Source: an uncultured Collinsella sp.
GTDB taxonomy: Bacteria; Actinomycetota; Coriobacteriia; Coriobacteriales; Coriobacteriaceae
Assembly (NCBI GenBank): GCA_934655835.1
Contig: CAKUHM010000017.1
Span: forward strand, 1-13,933
Reading direction: 5' to 3'
Length of the DNA stretch: 13,933 bases
The notes under the pieces were generated by a model. That model made no database searches. It saw nothing but the letters and a program-made list of their open reading frames with translations, and was not told the DNA's origin. Shown piece by piece: positions 6,543 to 13,174 of this stretch (position 1 is the stretch's first letter; each line of letters opens with the position of its first letter). A program made the translations under genes and the position numbers.

Positions 6543-8165
6543 TTATGCCTTGCGCTCGAGGGTGAGGAGCCAGTCTCCAACCTCGGGTTTATCAGGCAGG
6601 GTGATGCTGTCCGTGGCGGCAAGGGCGTCCTCGCCGTCACGGTATGCGCCCGTGCGAGGGTTAAACCATCGGCTTGCATAGGCAGCGCCCGTCGGCACAC
6701 CCTCGATAGCAAGCTTTTGGCGCACGGTATCGCCAAAGTACGCGACGATGCGCGAAAGGTCCTGGTTGGCGGTTGCCAGCGGAGCCTTGTTGGCAAACAG
6801 GTTGCCCGCATCGGTCGTTTCGTAGGGAGCGAGCTCCCAGAAGTGATTGTCTTCGTAGAAGGAACGCATGTAGCCCATCTGGACCGCACCTTCTCCGTCT
6901 ACCGCCTGGGCCCAAGTAATGCCAAAGCGGTTGAAGATCGCCATAAAGGGGTCGAGCTCCTCAGGGCTTTCCCACACGTTGTCCCAGATTCCCTGGGCTC
7001 CGTAGGTATAGCCGGCGCCGCCGGCCTGCATGCAGATATACGCCACGCGGCGCAGCATGTCTGCGGTGCACAGGCGCGTACCCATCTCCTCGAGCGTCGA
7101 GCAAAACTCGTAGAGCGCCTCGCCCTCAACGAAGGGCTTGTCGTCATGAGCTGCCAGATAGTCAAAGTAGTCGCTTGCCTTGATGAGGTAATCGCCGTGA
7201 CCGGCCTGGTTGAGCGTAAAGTCCATCCAGGGTTCATCCTGGTAGTAATCGGCAAAGGGGCGCTCGTTGGTATAGTGCGCCGTCGCCAGATGACCATAGC
7301 CGTCGCGTGCCTCGATCTCCAAGGCGACCTCACGCCAGCCGTCAAGCATGGCGGCTCGACCTTCTTTGCGGTATCCGGCAACCTCGCCGGCAAGCGTCCA
7401 CACCATCGGATATGCACCGTAGCGCGCCACCAGGTAGCGGGCGAGGTGCTTTTGGTGTTCCACGGCATGCTCGCCGAGAATGGCAAACGCCCACGCTTGC
7501 CCAAGTGCGTTCACTAAGCCCGCATCGGCGATATAGGCCATACGGCGGTCGAGCTCCCGCTGGTAGAAGGCCACATTAGGCACATCTTCCACACCCTTGG
7601 CCATGCCACCGTCAATCCAATAGCGATCACCTGCGCCCATGTCAGAGCGCAGGTTGGTCTGATAGACGGTAAAGCCCTGCTTGACGCGCAGATCGACCAT
7701 GCCGCGAAATTGGCTTGTCATGCCGGGGTGGTTCGACGCATCCCAGCTCTCACGGTAGGCAAACTCCCAATGGGTATCGCCCAGCCAAAAGAACGGCGTA
7801 CCATCTGAATAGGCAAACATGCGCGAATCGTCTGCAACGCGGATAAAACCGTGGCGATACAGATCGAGGTCGCCCGCGTACGGCACGGCCTCGACGCGGC
7901 CCGTGCAGCCATTAAGACCGGTCTGCTCGAGAGCCTCGATAACATAGTTCCAGGCACCCAGCTCGGTCGGGGCAAACGACACGCAGTAGGTACGCCCACC
8001 ATCCCAGTAGGCCTCGCGGCGAATTACCCTGCCACTCGGGCCGGTGAACTCCGCCCAAATCTCAACGTCTAAAAACGGGTTATCGAACGAACAGGCGCTC
8101 TCAAACGTCAGTACAACCGGGCGCCAAATCTCGGCAACAGCGGCTTGATTCAACGTCATATCCAT
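6543..8165 (-). CDS. DUF5060-DUF4038 glycoside hydrolase, apiosidase-like (GH140-related fold)
   Basis: This 540-residue protein has no signal peptide, so it should act in the cytoplasm. An N-terminal beta domain (about 12-80, DUF5060-like) precedes a TIM-barrel DUF4038 region (about 105-400) with FFWLGDTHWE (125-134), MVWTLAGEV (254-262) and VEGEALYEF (346-354). The Glu residues in the last two (261 and 347/349) are candidate catalytic acids. A C-terminal domain carries RWFNPRTG (499-506), the WFDPRTG-like motif of the putative collagen-binding domain often found after DUF4038. The start MDMTLN has AGAGGGG seven bases upstream; ATG 8159 is an alternative. DUF4038 includes GH140, which removes D-apiose from rhamnogalacturonan II; those enzymes are usually exported, unlike this one. 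With the PTS and the isomerase, kinase and transketolase genes, it probably releases apiose from an imported glycoside (inference). Other furanosidase or glycosidase activities remain possible. Confidence 0.85.
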   Translation of the reverse strand: MDMTLNQAAVAEIWRPVVLTFESACSFDNPFLDVEIWAEFTGPSGRVIRREAYWDGGRTYCVSFAPTELGAWNYVIEALEQTGLNGCTGRVEAVPYAGDLDLYRHGFIRVADDSRMFAYSDGTPFFWLGDTHWEFAYRESWDASNHPGMTSQFRGMVDLRVKQGFTVYQTNLRSDMGAGDRYWIDGGMAKGVEDVPNVAFYQRELDRRMAYIADAGLVNALGQAWAFAILGEHAVEHQKHLARYLVARYGAYPMVWTLAGEVAGYRKEGRAAMLDGWREVALEIEARDGYGHLATAHYTNERPFADYYQDEPWMDFTLNQAGHGDYLIKASDYFDYLAAHDDKPFVEGEALYEFCSTLEEMGTRLCTADMLRRVAYICMQAGGAGYTYGAQGIWDNVWESPEELDPFMAIFNRFGITWAQAVDGEGAVQMGYMRSFYEDNHFWELAPYETTDAGNLFANKAPLATANQDLSRIVAYFGDTVRQKLAIEGVPTGAAYASRWFNPRTGAYRDGEDALAATDSITLPDKPEVGDWLLTLERKA

Positions 8166-8193
8166 TGCAGACCCCTCTCCGGTCTTAGTCCTG

Positions 8194-9666
8194 CTAGTTC
8201 AGTCCTCGCTCACGAGCGGATGCCATGGCAAAGTCAACGATCGCTTGGGCATCCTCGGCACAAATAAAGCCTTGTGACACCTCGATCGCCGTATCGCGCT
8301 CACACAGAGCGCGATAGTTTTCGAGCGACCCGTACAGCTCTTTGAGCATCGATGCCGAGAACGACTCCATGTGGCCAAACAGCCCGTCCTTATCGCTCGT
8401 TTTATCGACCGTGCCCTGCCCCGGCTCCACCAAGCTCGTGTTGGAGTAGCGGGCAAACGGATGCTCGAGCAGGCAGGTGCGAAGTCCGCCCTTGGTATTT
8501 CCCAGGGCATCCTTTACGTTCTCGCCGCTCGCGTCCAGCTCAATGCGTGGACAGGTTGCCGGAGCCGCACCCGTACGGACCCAGCGGAACAGATTGCGGA
8601 ATGCAGCATGGAACAGATACTGCGACGGATAGGCGTTTGCCTCGGCATGCTTACCGACATACACCGGCAGATGGTCGATACGCTTGAGATCCTCGTCGTC
8701 TTGGTAATAGTCGACGTAACTCCACTGCGTATCGTGGGAAGCACCCGTCACCTCGTACAGCCGGTACTTAAAATCGGGATCGTCGCTATCGGGCATAAGC
8801 GTGCGCCAACTCTCAAAGCGACCGTTCTCGCTTTCGGTCTGAAGGGCGATAAACGGCTCCTCGACGTGCTCCACACGCAGTAGATGGTGTGCGTATTCCC
8901 GGCAGCATTCATACTGGTTGACGGGAATGCACATCGAATGGATGCCGCCGCCAGACAGGTATCCGTCAAACACGCGGCCGTCACGGCGCACCTCCTCGCG
9001 ATAGGCAAAACTGTTAAGGTAGCGGAACAGATAGGCGCCGGACTGAGACCATCCTGTAAGGCAAATTGCCTGGCGAGGATAGTCGCGGATCGGGTTAAGG
9101 TCGGAGTCTCCGCGCAAGAGCCACGCAAGATCGGTCAGCATATCCCAAAACAGGCCAGTCTCGTAGGAGATGTCCATGTCGGGAAGCGCGCCGTCGCGTT
9201 CGAGCTGTTCCGGATCAAAGTCAAAGGGCCGCTCGGGAGTTGGGTTTGCCCAGCTCATGAAGGCATAGCGATCGGGATTGAATTCCTTGAGCTTGGCGAT
9301 GGTATTGGGCTTGCTGGTAATGCCCACATAGATATCGCCAGAGCGCACAAACTCGCCGTGACCCAGAATCCACATGCGCTCGATTTCCATAAACGATGTG
9401 GGATTGATGATCTCCACGACCACATTGCCACTCGCTTGCGCCGGATTTTTCGGAGCACGAACAACGATCCGATTGGAATAAGGGGCGTCGGCAGTCATGA
9501 CCTCCACGCCGCCGTCTTCGTCGGCGGTGCGATACACGTTGGCGGTACCGTCAACGCGATACTCGCGCTCGACGTAATCCTTTGCACTCAGATGACAGTA
9601 GCGCTCGGCGCTCGAAAACGGATAGCTCTCATCCGTAATGGGCATTTCAAAAATACCGCTGATCAT
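8194..9666 (-). CDS. Alpha/beta-hydrolase domain protein (Abhydrolase_10-like), probable esterase
   Basis: This 490-residue protein without a signal peptide resembles the alpha/beta-hydrolase family PF20091. The nucleophile elbow is GWSQSG (205-210, Ser208). The catalytic His is probably His311 in ASHDT, and an acid may lie in QTESE (276-280). GGLRTCLLEHPFARY (393-407) matches a family C-terminal signature. The ATG at 9666 has AGGGGGA just upstream; an internal ATG (MPITDES) at 9645 is less well placed. It is the first gene of the operon with the DUF4038 glycosidase (28-bp gap) and the PTS, divergent from LacI-1. A role in removing an acyl group (acetyl, malonyl or aromatic) from an imported glycoside would fit, since natural apiosides are often acylated. 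The substrate is not known. Confidence 0.82.
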   Translation of the reverse strand: MISGIFEMPITDESYPFSSAERYCHLSAKDYVEREYRVDGTANVYRTADEDGGVEVMTADAPYSNRIVVRAPKNPAQASGNVVVEIINPTSFMEIERMWILGHGEFVRSGDIYVGITSKPNTIAKLKEFNPDRYAFMSWANPTPERPFDFDPEQLERDGALPDMDISYETGLFWDMLTDLAWLLRGDSDLNPIRDYPRQAICLTGWSQSGAYLFRYLNSFAYREEVRRDGRVFDGYLSGGGIHSMCIPVNQYECCREYAHHLLRVEHVEEPFIALQTESENGRFESWRTLMPDSDDPDFKYRLYEVTGASHDTQWSYVDYYQDDEDLKRIDHLPVYVGKHAEANAYPSQYLFHAAFRNLFRWVRTGAAPATCPRIELDASGENVKDALGNTKGGLRTCLLEHPFARYSNTSLVEPGQGTVDKTSDKDGLFGHMESFSASMLKELYGSLENYRALCERDTAIEVSQGFICAEDAQAIVDFAMASARERGLN

Positions 9667-9718
9667 CTCGTCCCCCTTGCTGTTGCGTTTGCTGAGACAG
9701 ACTCTACTGGGGACGCTA

Positions 9719-9746
9719 CTTAACTTCTATTGATTCTTAAGTTGAG
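9719..9746. promoter_or_regulatory. Operator-like inverted repeat in the divergent hydrolase / LacI-1 promoter region
   Basis: CTTAACTT (9719-9726) and AAGTTGAG (9739-9746) are inverted with 7 of 8 matches around a 12-bp spacer. The site sits in the 152-bp AT-rich gap between the divergent hydrolase operon and LacI-1, a natural place for LacI-1 to control both. Its sequence differs from the TAAAC sites elsewhere, though a TAAACAG also occurs at 9767-9773. No confident -35/-10 pair was found on either strand. Confidence 0.45.
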
Positions 9747-9808
9747 TTACTAATTATTTAGTTAAATAAACAGCCTGGTGTTAAGCTCATGGTAAGTTCA
9801 CAAACGTT

Positions 9809-9812
9809 AGGA
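9809..9812 (+). promoter_or_regulatory. Shine-Dalgarno deciding the LacI-1 start
   Basis: AGGA lies six bases before the ATG at 9819 (MAVTAKQIADQLG). The in-frame ATG at 9789 has only a weak GGTG upstream and would add ten residues ahead of the conserved helix-turn-helix start. The 9819 start is preferred. Confidence 0.65.
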
Positions 9813-9818
9813 ACCACC

Positions 9819-10814
9819 ATGGCCGTTACTGCAAAACAAATCGCTGACCAGCTGGGAATTTCGGCAGCGGCCGTTTCCCTTGCACTTAACAATCGACGCG
9901 GCGTAAGCAAAAAAACACGGCAGCTGGTACTGAGCACCGCCGAAGCTCTGGGTTACGACTTTAGTAAGATTAAGTTCGAGCGCCAAAAGAGCGGAGCCGT
10001 TGCCTTGGTTGCCTTTAACCGGCGCCGCATCTTTACGACCCCCTTCTTCGCCGATATGCTCGCCGGAGTCGAGGGCACCCTTAGACACGCGGGATTCTCG
10101 TTTTCGCTGGTGAACTACTCGCCGTTCGAAAACACTCAGCAACAGATCGCCGACATCGCCGAAGCGCAATACGATGGTGTCATCATCCTTGCAACTGAGA
10201 TGTTCGAGTCGGATTTTATGCCGTTTGCATCGCTGGACTGTCCCCTGCTGCTGTTGGACTCATGCATGAGCGCTGGGGTCGATACGGTCAAGATCGACAA
10301 TGCCGCCAGCATGATGCTAGCCGTGCAGTACCTGCATTCGAAGTATGGATCTGTCCCCGGGCTGTTAACGACGCCCGTTACCGTGGGCAACTTCACCGAA
10401 CGACGCTTCGCCTACGAGCACGCCATCGGTCAGCTATCGGGCTCGGAAAAGTGCGGCACCGTCCACGAGCTCGCCGTCGCTCCAGACGAGGCATACGCCG
10501 GCATGCTCGACATTATTGATTCGGGCGAACCCCTCGCCCAAAACTACGTCGCTGTCTTTGACGATATAGCTATTGGGGCCATGAAGGCCTTTATCGAGCG
10601 TGGTTATCGCGTGCCCGATGACGTACGCATCGTCGGCTTCGACAACAACGCCGGCGGAACCTACGTGCAGCCACAACTGACCACGCTCAATGTTCCTTCG
10701 GAGTATATGGGCGCCATCGCCGCACGGCGCCTCGTCGAGATTATCGACGAGGCCGAACACCACCCGCTCAAGATCGAGCTGGGGGCATCGCTCATCAAGC
10801 GCCGTTCTGCCTAG
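9819..10814 (+). CDS. LacI-family transcriptional regulator 1
   Basis: This 331-residue DNA-binding regulator has the typical LacI length. The N-terminal helix-turn-helix (VTAKQIADQLGISAAAVSLA, 3-22) and hinge helix (LSTAEALGY, 37-45) precede a periplasmic-binding-protein-like effector domain (from about 58) with late motifs VRIVGFDNNAGG and PQLTTLNVPSEYMG. The recognition helix reads AVSLALNN rather than the common TVSRALN, so its operator may differ from standard LacI sites. It is divergent from the hydrolase-DUF4038-PTS operon across 152 bp holding an inverted repeat, so local repression of that operon and autoregulation are likely. Its stop codon overlaps the stop of LacI-2 on the opposite strand. 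The effector is probably the imported sugar or a derivative (inference). Confidence 0.94.
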   Translation: MAVTAKQIADQLGISAAAVSLALNNRRGVSKKTRQLVLSTAEALGYDFSKIKFERQKSGAVALVAFNRRRIFTTPFFADMLAGVEGTLRHAGFSFSLVNYSPFENTQQQIADIAEAQYDGVIILATEMFESDFMPFASLDCPLLLLDSCMSAGVDTVKIDNAASMMLAVQYLHSKYGSVPGLLTTPVTVGNFTERRFAYEHAIGQLSGSEKCGTVHELAVAPDEAYAGMLDIIDSGEPLAQNYVAVFDDIAIGAMKAFIERGYRVPDDVRIVGFDNNAGGTYVQPQLTTLNVPSEYMGAIAARRLVEIIDEAEHHPLKIELGASLIKRRSA

Positions 10815-11821
10815 AGCTCGCGCACGCTCTGGCGCTCGACAAAATAGGTCGACACGGCCGTTTTGCAGGTATAGCTCTTGGGATTGCGGATGTTGCCCAC
10901 CAGACGGCGCACCGCGATCTCGCCCACCTCGTGCTTGGGAACATGCACCGTGGTGAGCGGCGGGTTGGAGAAGGCTCCCACGGAAAGATCGTCGAAGCCA
11001 ATCATCGAGACATCTTCGGGCACGCGAATGCCATGCTCACTCAACGCACGCATAGCACCCACGGCAAGCACATCGTTCTCGGCAAAGAAAGCCGTCGGCA
11101 GGTCGTCGCGCGAGACGGTGTCGAGCCAGGCACCCATGTCGTGATAAGCGCCCTCGAGTGTGGTGCCCAGGGTGACATGCCATGCCGGATTGGGCTCAAG
11201 GCCCGCATCCTCAAGCGCTTGGCGGTAGCCGCGCTCACGGTCCTTAAAGTTGCGGATACGCAGGTCGCCCGCTAGATAGCCAATCTGCTTGTGACCTTTC
11301 TCGATAAGATGGTCAACGGCGCGCAGCACCGAATCGGTATTGGCGATGACCACGGCATCGAAGTACTGGCGATCGCTCCAGCCATCGAGCACGATCAGGT
11401 GGGCAGCAGCGTTGGCAAACAGGGCGTAGTCCTCCTCGCCCAGCTCGGTACCCATCAGCACGATAGCGGCTGACGGATCGGCGATAAGGCCCTCGACCTG
11501 CGGGCACACGGCGTCCAGGTCGCTAAAGTCGAGCGAGACAAAGCTCGTACTCATGCCGTGGCGGCGTGCTTGGCGCTCCACGCCCTCGATGACCGCAGGG
11601 TGGAAGGTGCTCTCGTCCAGGATGGCACCCGTCTTGCGCGCGAGCACAAACTGGATGCTCTCGAGCTGCGTCGACTGCTGGTAGCCGAGCGACTGCGCAC
11701 ACTCCAGGATGACCTTGGCGGTCTCCTCGCTCACGCTGCGCTTGCGGTTGAGTGCGTTGGACACGGTTGCGGGCGAGAAGCCGGTAATGCGGCTGATCTC
11801 GCGGACGCTTGCTTTAGCCAT
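10811..11821 (-). CDS. LacI-family transcriptional regulator 2
   Basis: This 336-residue LacI regulator has an N-terminal helix-turn-helix (VREISRITGFSPATVSNALN, 6-25), a hinge ending at LGYQ (45-48), and a sugar-binding effector domain. Late motifs include AFFAENDVLAVGAMRAL, VPEDVSMIGFDDL and PPLTTVHVPKHEVG. The ATG at 11821 has AGGGGGA upstream; the frame open to 11881 lacks such a site. It lies 174 bp after the ROK kinase stop with its own promoter-like and operator-like sequences, so it is probably transcribed separately and autoregulated. A 22-bp motif related to the one at its own promoter lies ahead of the ROK gene, making that gene a likely target. It ends on the same CTAG as LacI-1, with no terminator between the two. 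Confidence 0.95.
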   Translation of the reverse strand: MAKASVREISRITGFSPATVSNALNRKRSVSEETAKVILECAQSLGYQQSTQLESIQFVLARKTGAILDESTFHPAVIEGVERQARRHGMSTSFVSLDFSDLDAVCPQVEGLIADPSAAIVLMGTELGEEDYALFANAAAHLIVLDGWSDRQYFDAVVIANTDSVLRAVDHLIEKGHKQIGYLAGDLRIRNFKDRERGYRQALEDAGLEPNPAWHVTLGTTLEGAYHDMGAWLDTVSRDDLPTAFFAENDVLAVGAMRALSEHGIRVPEDVSMIGFDDLSVGAFSNPPLTTVHVPKHEVGEIAVRRLVGNIRNPKSYTCKTAVSTYFVERQSVREL

Positions 11822-11903
11822 CGTTCCCCCTAGCAACGGTCGCGGCCGAGCATCGTGGCTTGACCGCCCGTGGCTCGGCAACTAAACGACCGCAAATTCA
11901 ATC

Positions 11904-11925
11904 TAAACAGAATAGTAAATGTTTA
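11904..11925. promoter_or_regulatory. Operator-like TAAAC-N12-GTTTA site upstream of LacI-2
   Basis: TAAAC (11904-11908) and GTTTA (11921-11925) form inverted arms around 12 bp. The 22-bp stretch matches 15 of 22 positions with 13023-13044 ahead of the ROK gene. A further TAAAC lies 21 bp away at 11883 and a GTTTA at 11933. The overlap with the predicted LacI-2 promoter suits autorepression. Confidence 0.55.
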
Positions 11926-11943
11926 TTAGCTAGTTTAGCCTGT

Positions 11944-11949
11944 TGTCAA
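11944..11949 (-). promoter_or_regulatory. Candidate -35 box (TTGACA) for LacI-2
   Basis: The minus strand carries a perfect TTGACA here, about 120 bp before the LacI-2 start. The region downstream is AT-rich (TAATAA at a 15-bp spacing, TAAACA at 18), but neither is a good -10 match, so the promoter is tentative. The operator-like site at 11904-11925 would overlap its core. Confidence 0.35.
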
Positions 11950-11995
11950 GCGAAGCGGCACAACTATTCCCCCAACGGGCGCATTTACTCGGTAG

Positions 11996-12910
11996 CTATT
12001 CGCAAAGGCGCATGGCTTCTTGCACGGCACCATACAGGTTAGCATCGTTACCGAGCTCGGCCGCCCTGACCTGCGGCGCAGGGATGCCGGCAAGAAAGCC
12101 CTCATAGCCCGCAAGAGCTGCGGGCATCTGATCGCGAAGCGCATCGATGAGCTCGGGGTGGCAAGAAATGCCGCCCGCGATCACAAACACCTCGGGGTCG
12201 AGCACCGCCTGAAGGTTTACGAGCATGGCATCGAACGTGCGCGCATAGCAGTCAAGCGCGCACTGCGCCGCCGTATCGCCGGCCTCGATCCACTCAAAAA
12301 CGCGGCGGCCGTCCACCGTGCCATCGGCAGGTAAGTCCTTCTCGGCCACGACGAGATCGCGCAGCGCACGCCAGCCGCCTGTGCTCGAAAACATTCTGTC
12401 CCCGGACGCCGGCTGCCTCACGTCGTTGCGCAGAAAGCTAAACTCACCTGCAAAGCCATGTGCGCCGCGAAGCACGCGGCCATCGATAACGATGCCGCCG
12501 CCGATGCCGGTGCCGATAGCGAGCACGACGCCAGTGCGGCATCCGCGAAGGGCGCCCGCTGCGTACTCGCCGAGCGCGCAGCATTTTCCGTCGTTGTTGA
12601 CCGCCACCGGCATGTCAAACCGCTCGCGCAGCAACTTTCCCAGCGGACAGCCGTCCATGTAGGTAAGCGCGCCGCCGCGATGGATGGTGCCGTCCGCGTC
12701 ATCCTCATAGATGCCGCCGGGTGCACTCACGCCCACGGCGGACACGCGATCGCGATGCGGCTCGATAAGACCGGTCAGGGCCTCGACCGCTTCGTCTGCC
12801 GTAGCAAAATCGGTCGGCAGGCTGCCGCGCTCGCGGATGGAAAAATCCTCGCCCAGCACGGCCCACTTAACTGCCGTGCCGCCCACGTCGATGCCAAAAT
12901 ACTCTTTCAT
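11996..12910 (-). CDS. ROK-family sugar kinase lacking the zinc motif
   Basis: This 304-residue cytoplasmic ATP-dependent kinase of the ROK family has the phosphate-1 motif DVGGT (8-12), APGG (63-66), the catalytic Asp107 in NNDGK, GTGIGGGIV (133-141) and HGFAGEF (151-157). The cysteine-rich zinc motif (CxCGxxGCxE) usual in ROK kinases and repressors is absent; the segment reads RNDVRQPASGD instead. It has no N-terminal helix-turn-helix, so it is an enzyme rather than a ROK repressor. The ATG at 12910 has GGAGG five bases upstream. It stands alone below a palindromic operator-like site and is followed by LacI-2. It may phosphorylate glucose, a beta-glucoside or an amino sugar; phosphorylating glucose freed from an imported glycoside would fit the locus. 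The substrate cannot be read from the sequence. Confidence 0.93.
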   Translation of the reverse strand: MKEYFGIDVGGTAVKWAVLGEDFSIRERGSLPTDFATADEAVEALTGLIEPHRDRVSAVGVSAPGGIYEDDADGTIHRGGALTYMDGCPLGKLLRERFDMPVAVNNDGKCCALGEYAAGALRGCRTGVVLAIGTGIGGGIVIDGRVLRGAHGFAGEFSFLRNDVRQPASGDRMFSSTGGWRALRDLVVAEKDLPADGTVDGRRVFEWIEAGDTAAQCALDCYARTFDAMLVNLQAVLDPEVFVIAGGISCHPELIDALRDQMPAALAGYEGFLAGIPAPQVRAAELGNDANLYGAVQEAMRLCE

Positions 12911-13019
12911 GCTGCCTCCGCTTCTGCGCCGATACGTCAATATCGGCAGACCATCCCGTCCATGCAAACACAGAGAATTCCAGACAAGGCCAAGTATTTG
13001 GTTAACGGTCGCTTTTAGA

Positions 13020-13047
13020 CTGTAAACGGAGTTTAATCTGTTTACAG
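13020..13047. promoter_or_regulatory. Perfect operator-like palindrome upstream of the ROK kinase
   Basis: CTGTAAAC (13020-13027) and GTTTACAG (13040-13047) are exact inverse copies around 12 bp, 110 bp before the ROK start. The spacer holds a further GTTTA (13031-13035). It shares a TAAAC-N12-GTTTA core with the LacI-2 promoter site, so LacI-2 is the likely binder. The rest of the 264-bp gap holds the nucleoside hydrolase terminator and no visible gene. Confidence 0.6.
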
Positions 13048-13125
13048 CAGCTAGTTCTATAAATTACGCAATTATGCACTCATTTGGAACGATGCAATTT
13101 ATCTTTTTTAGCCCCCAAGGTAGCT

Positions 13126-13162
13126 AAAAAGCCCCGTCCCAAATTAGCTACTTGAGACGGGG
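13126..13162 (-). terminator. Rho-independent terminator of the nucleoside hydrolase gene
   Basis: On the minus strand CCCCGTC (13156-13162) pairs with GACGGGG (13132-13138). The stem extends inwards for six more pairs, two of them G-T, to a 5-nt loop. CTTTTT follows immediately. The hairpin begins 12 bp after the stop codon. Confidence 0.9.
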
Positions 13163-13174
13163 TGTGGGAAGCAC

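Noticed and set aside
5164..6681. 505-residue open frame on the plus strand opposite EIIC
   Set aside because: It lies antisense to a well-recognised permease, has His/Asp/Gly-rich low-complexity composition and no family motif. Such frames are common opposite high-GC genes.
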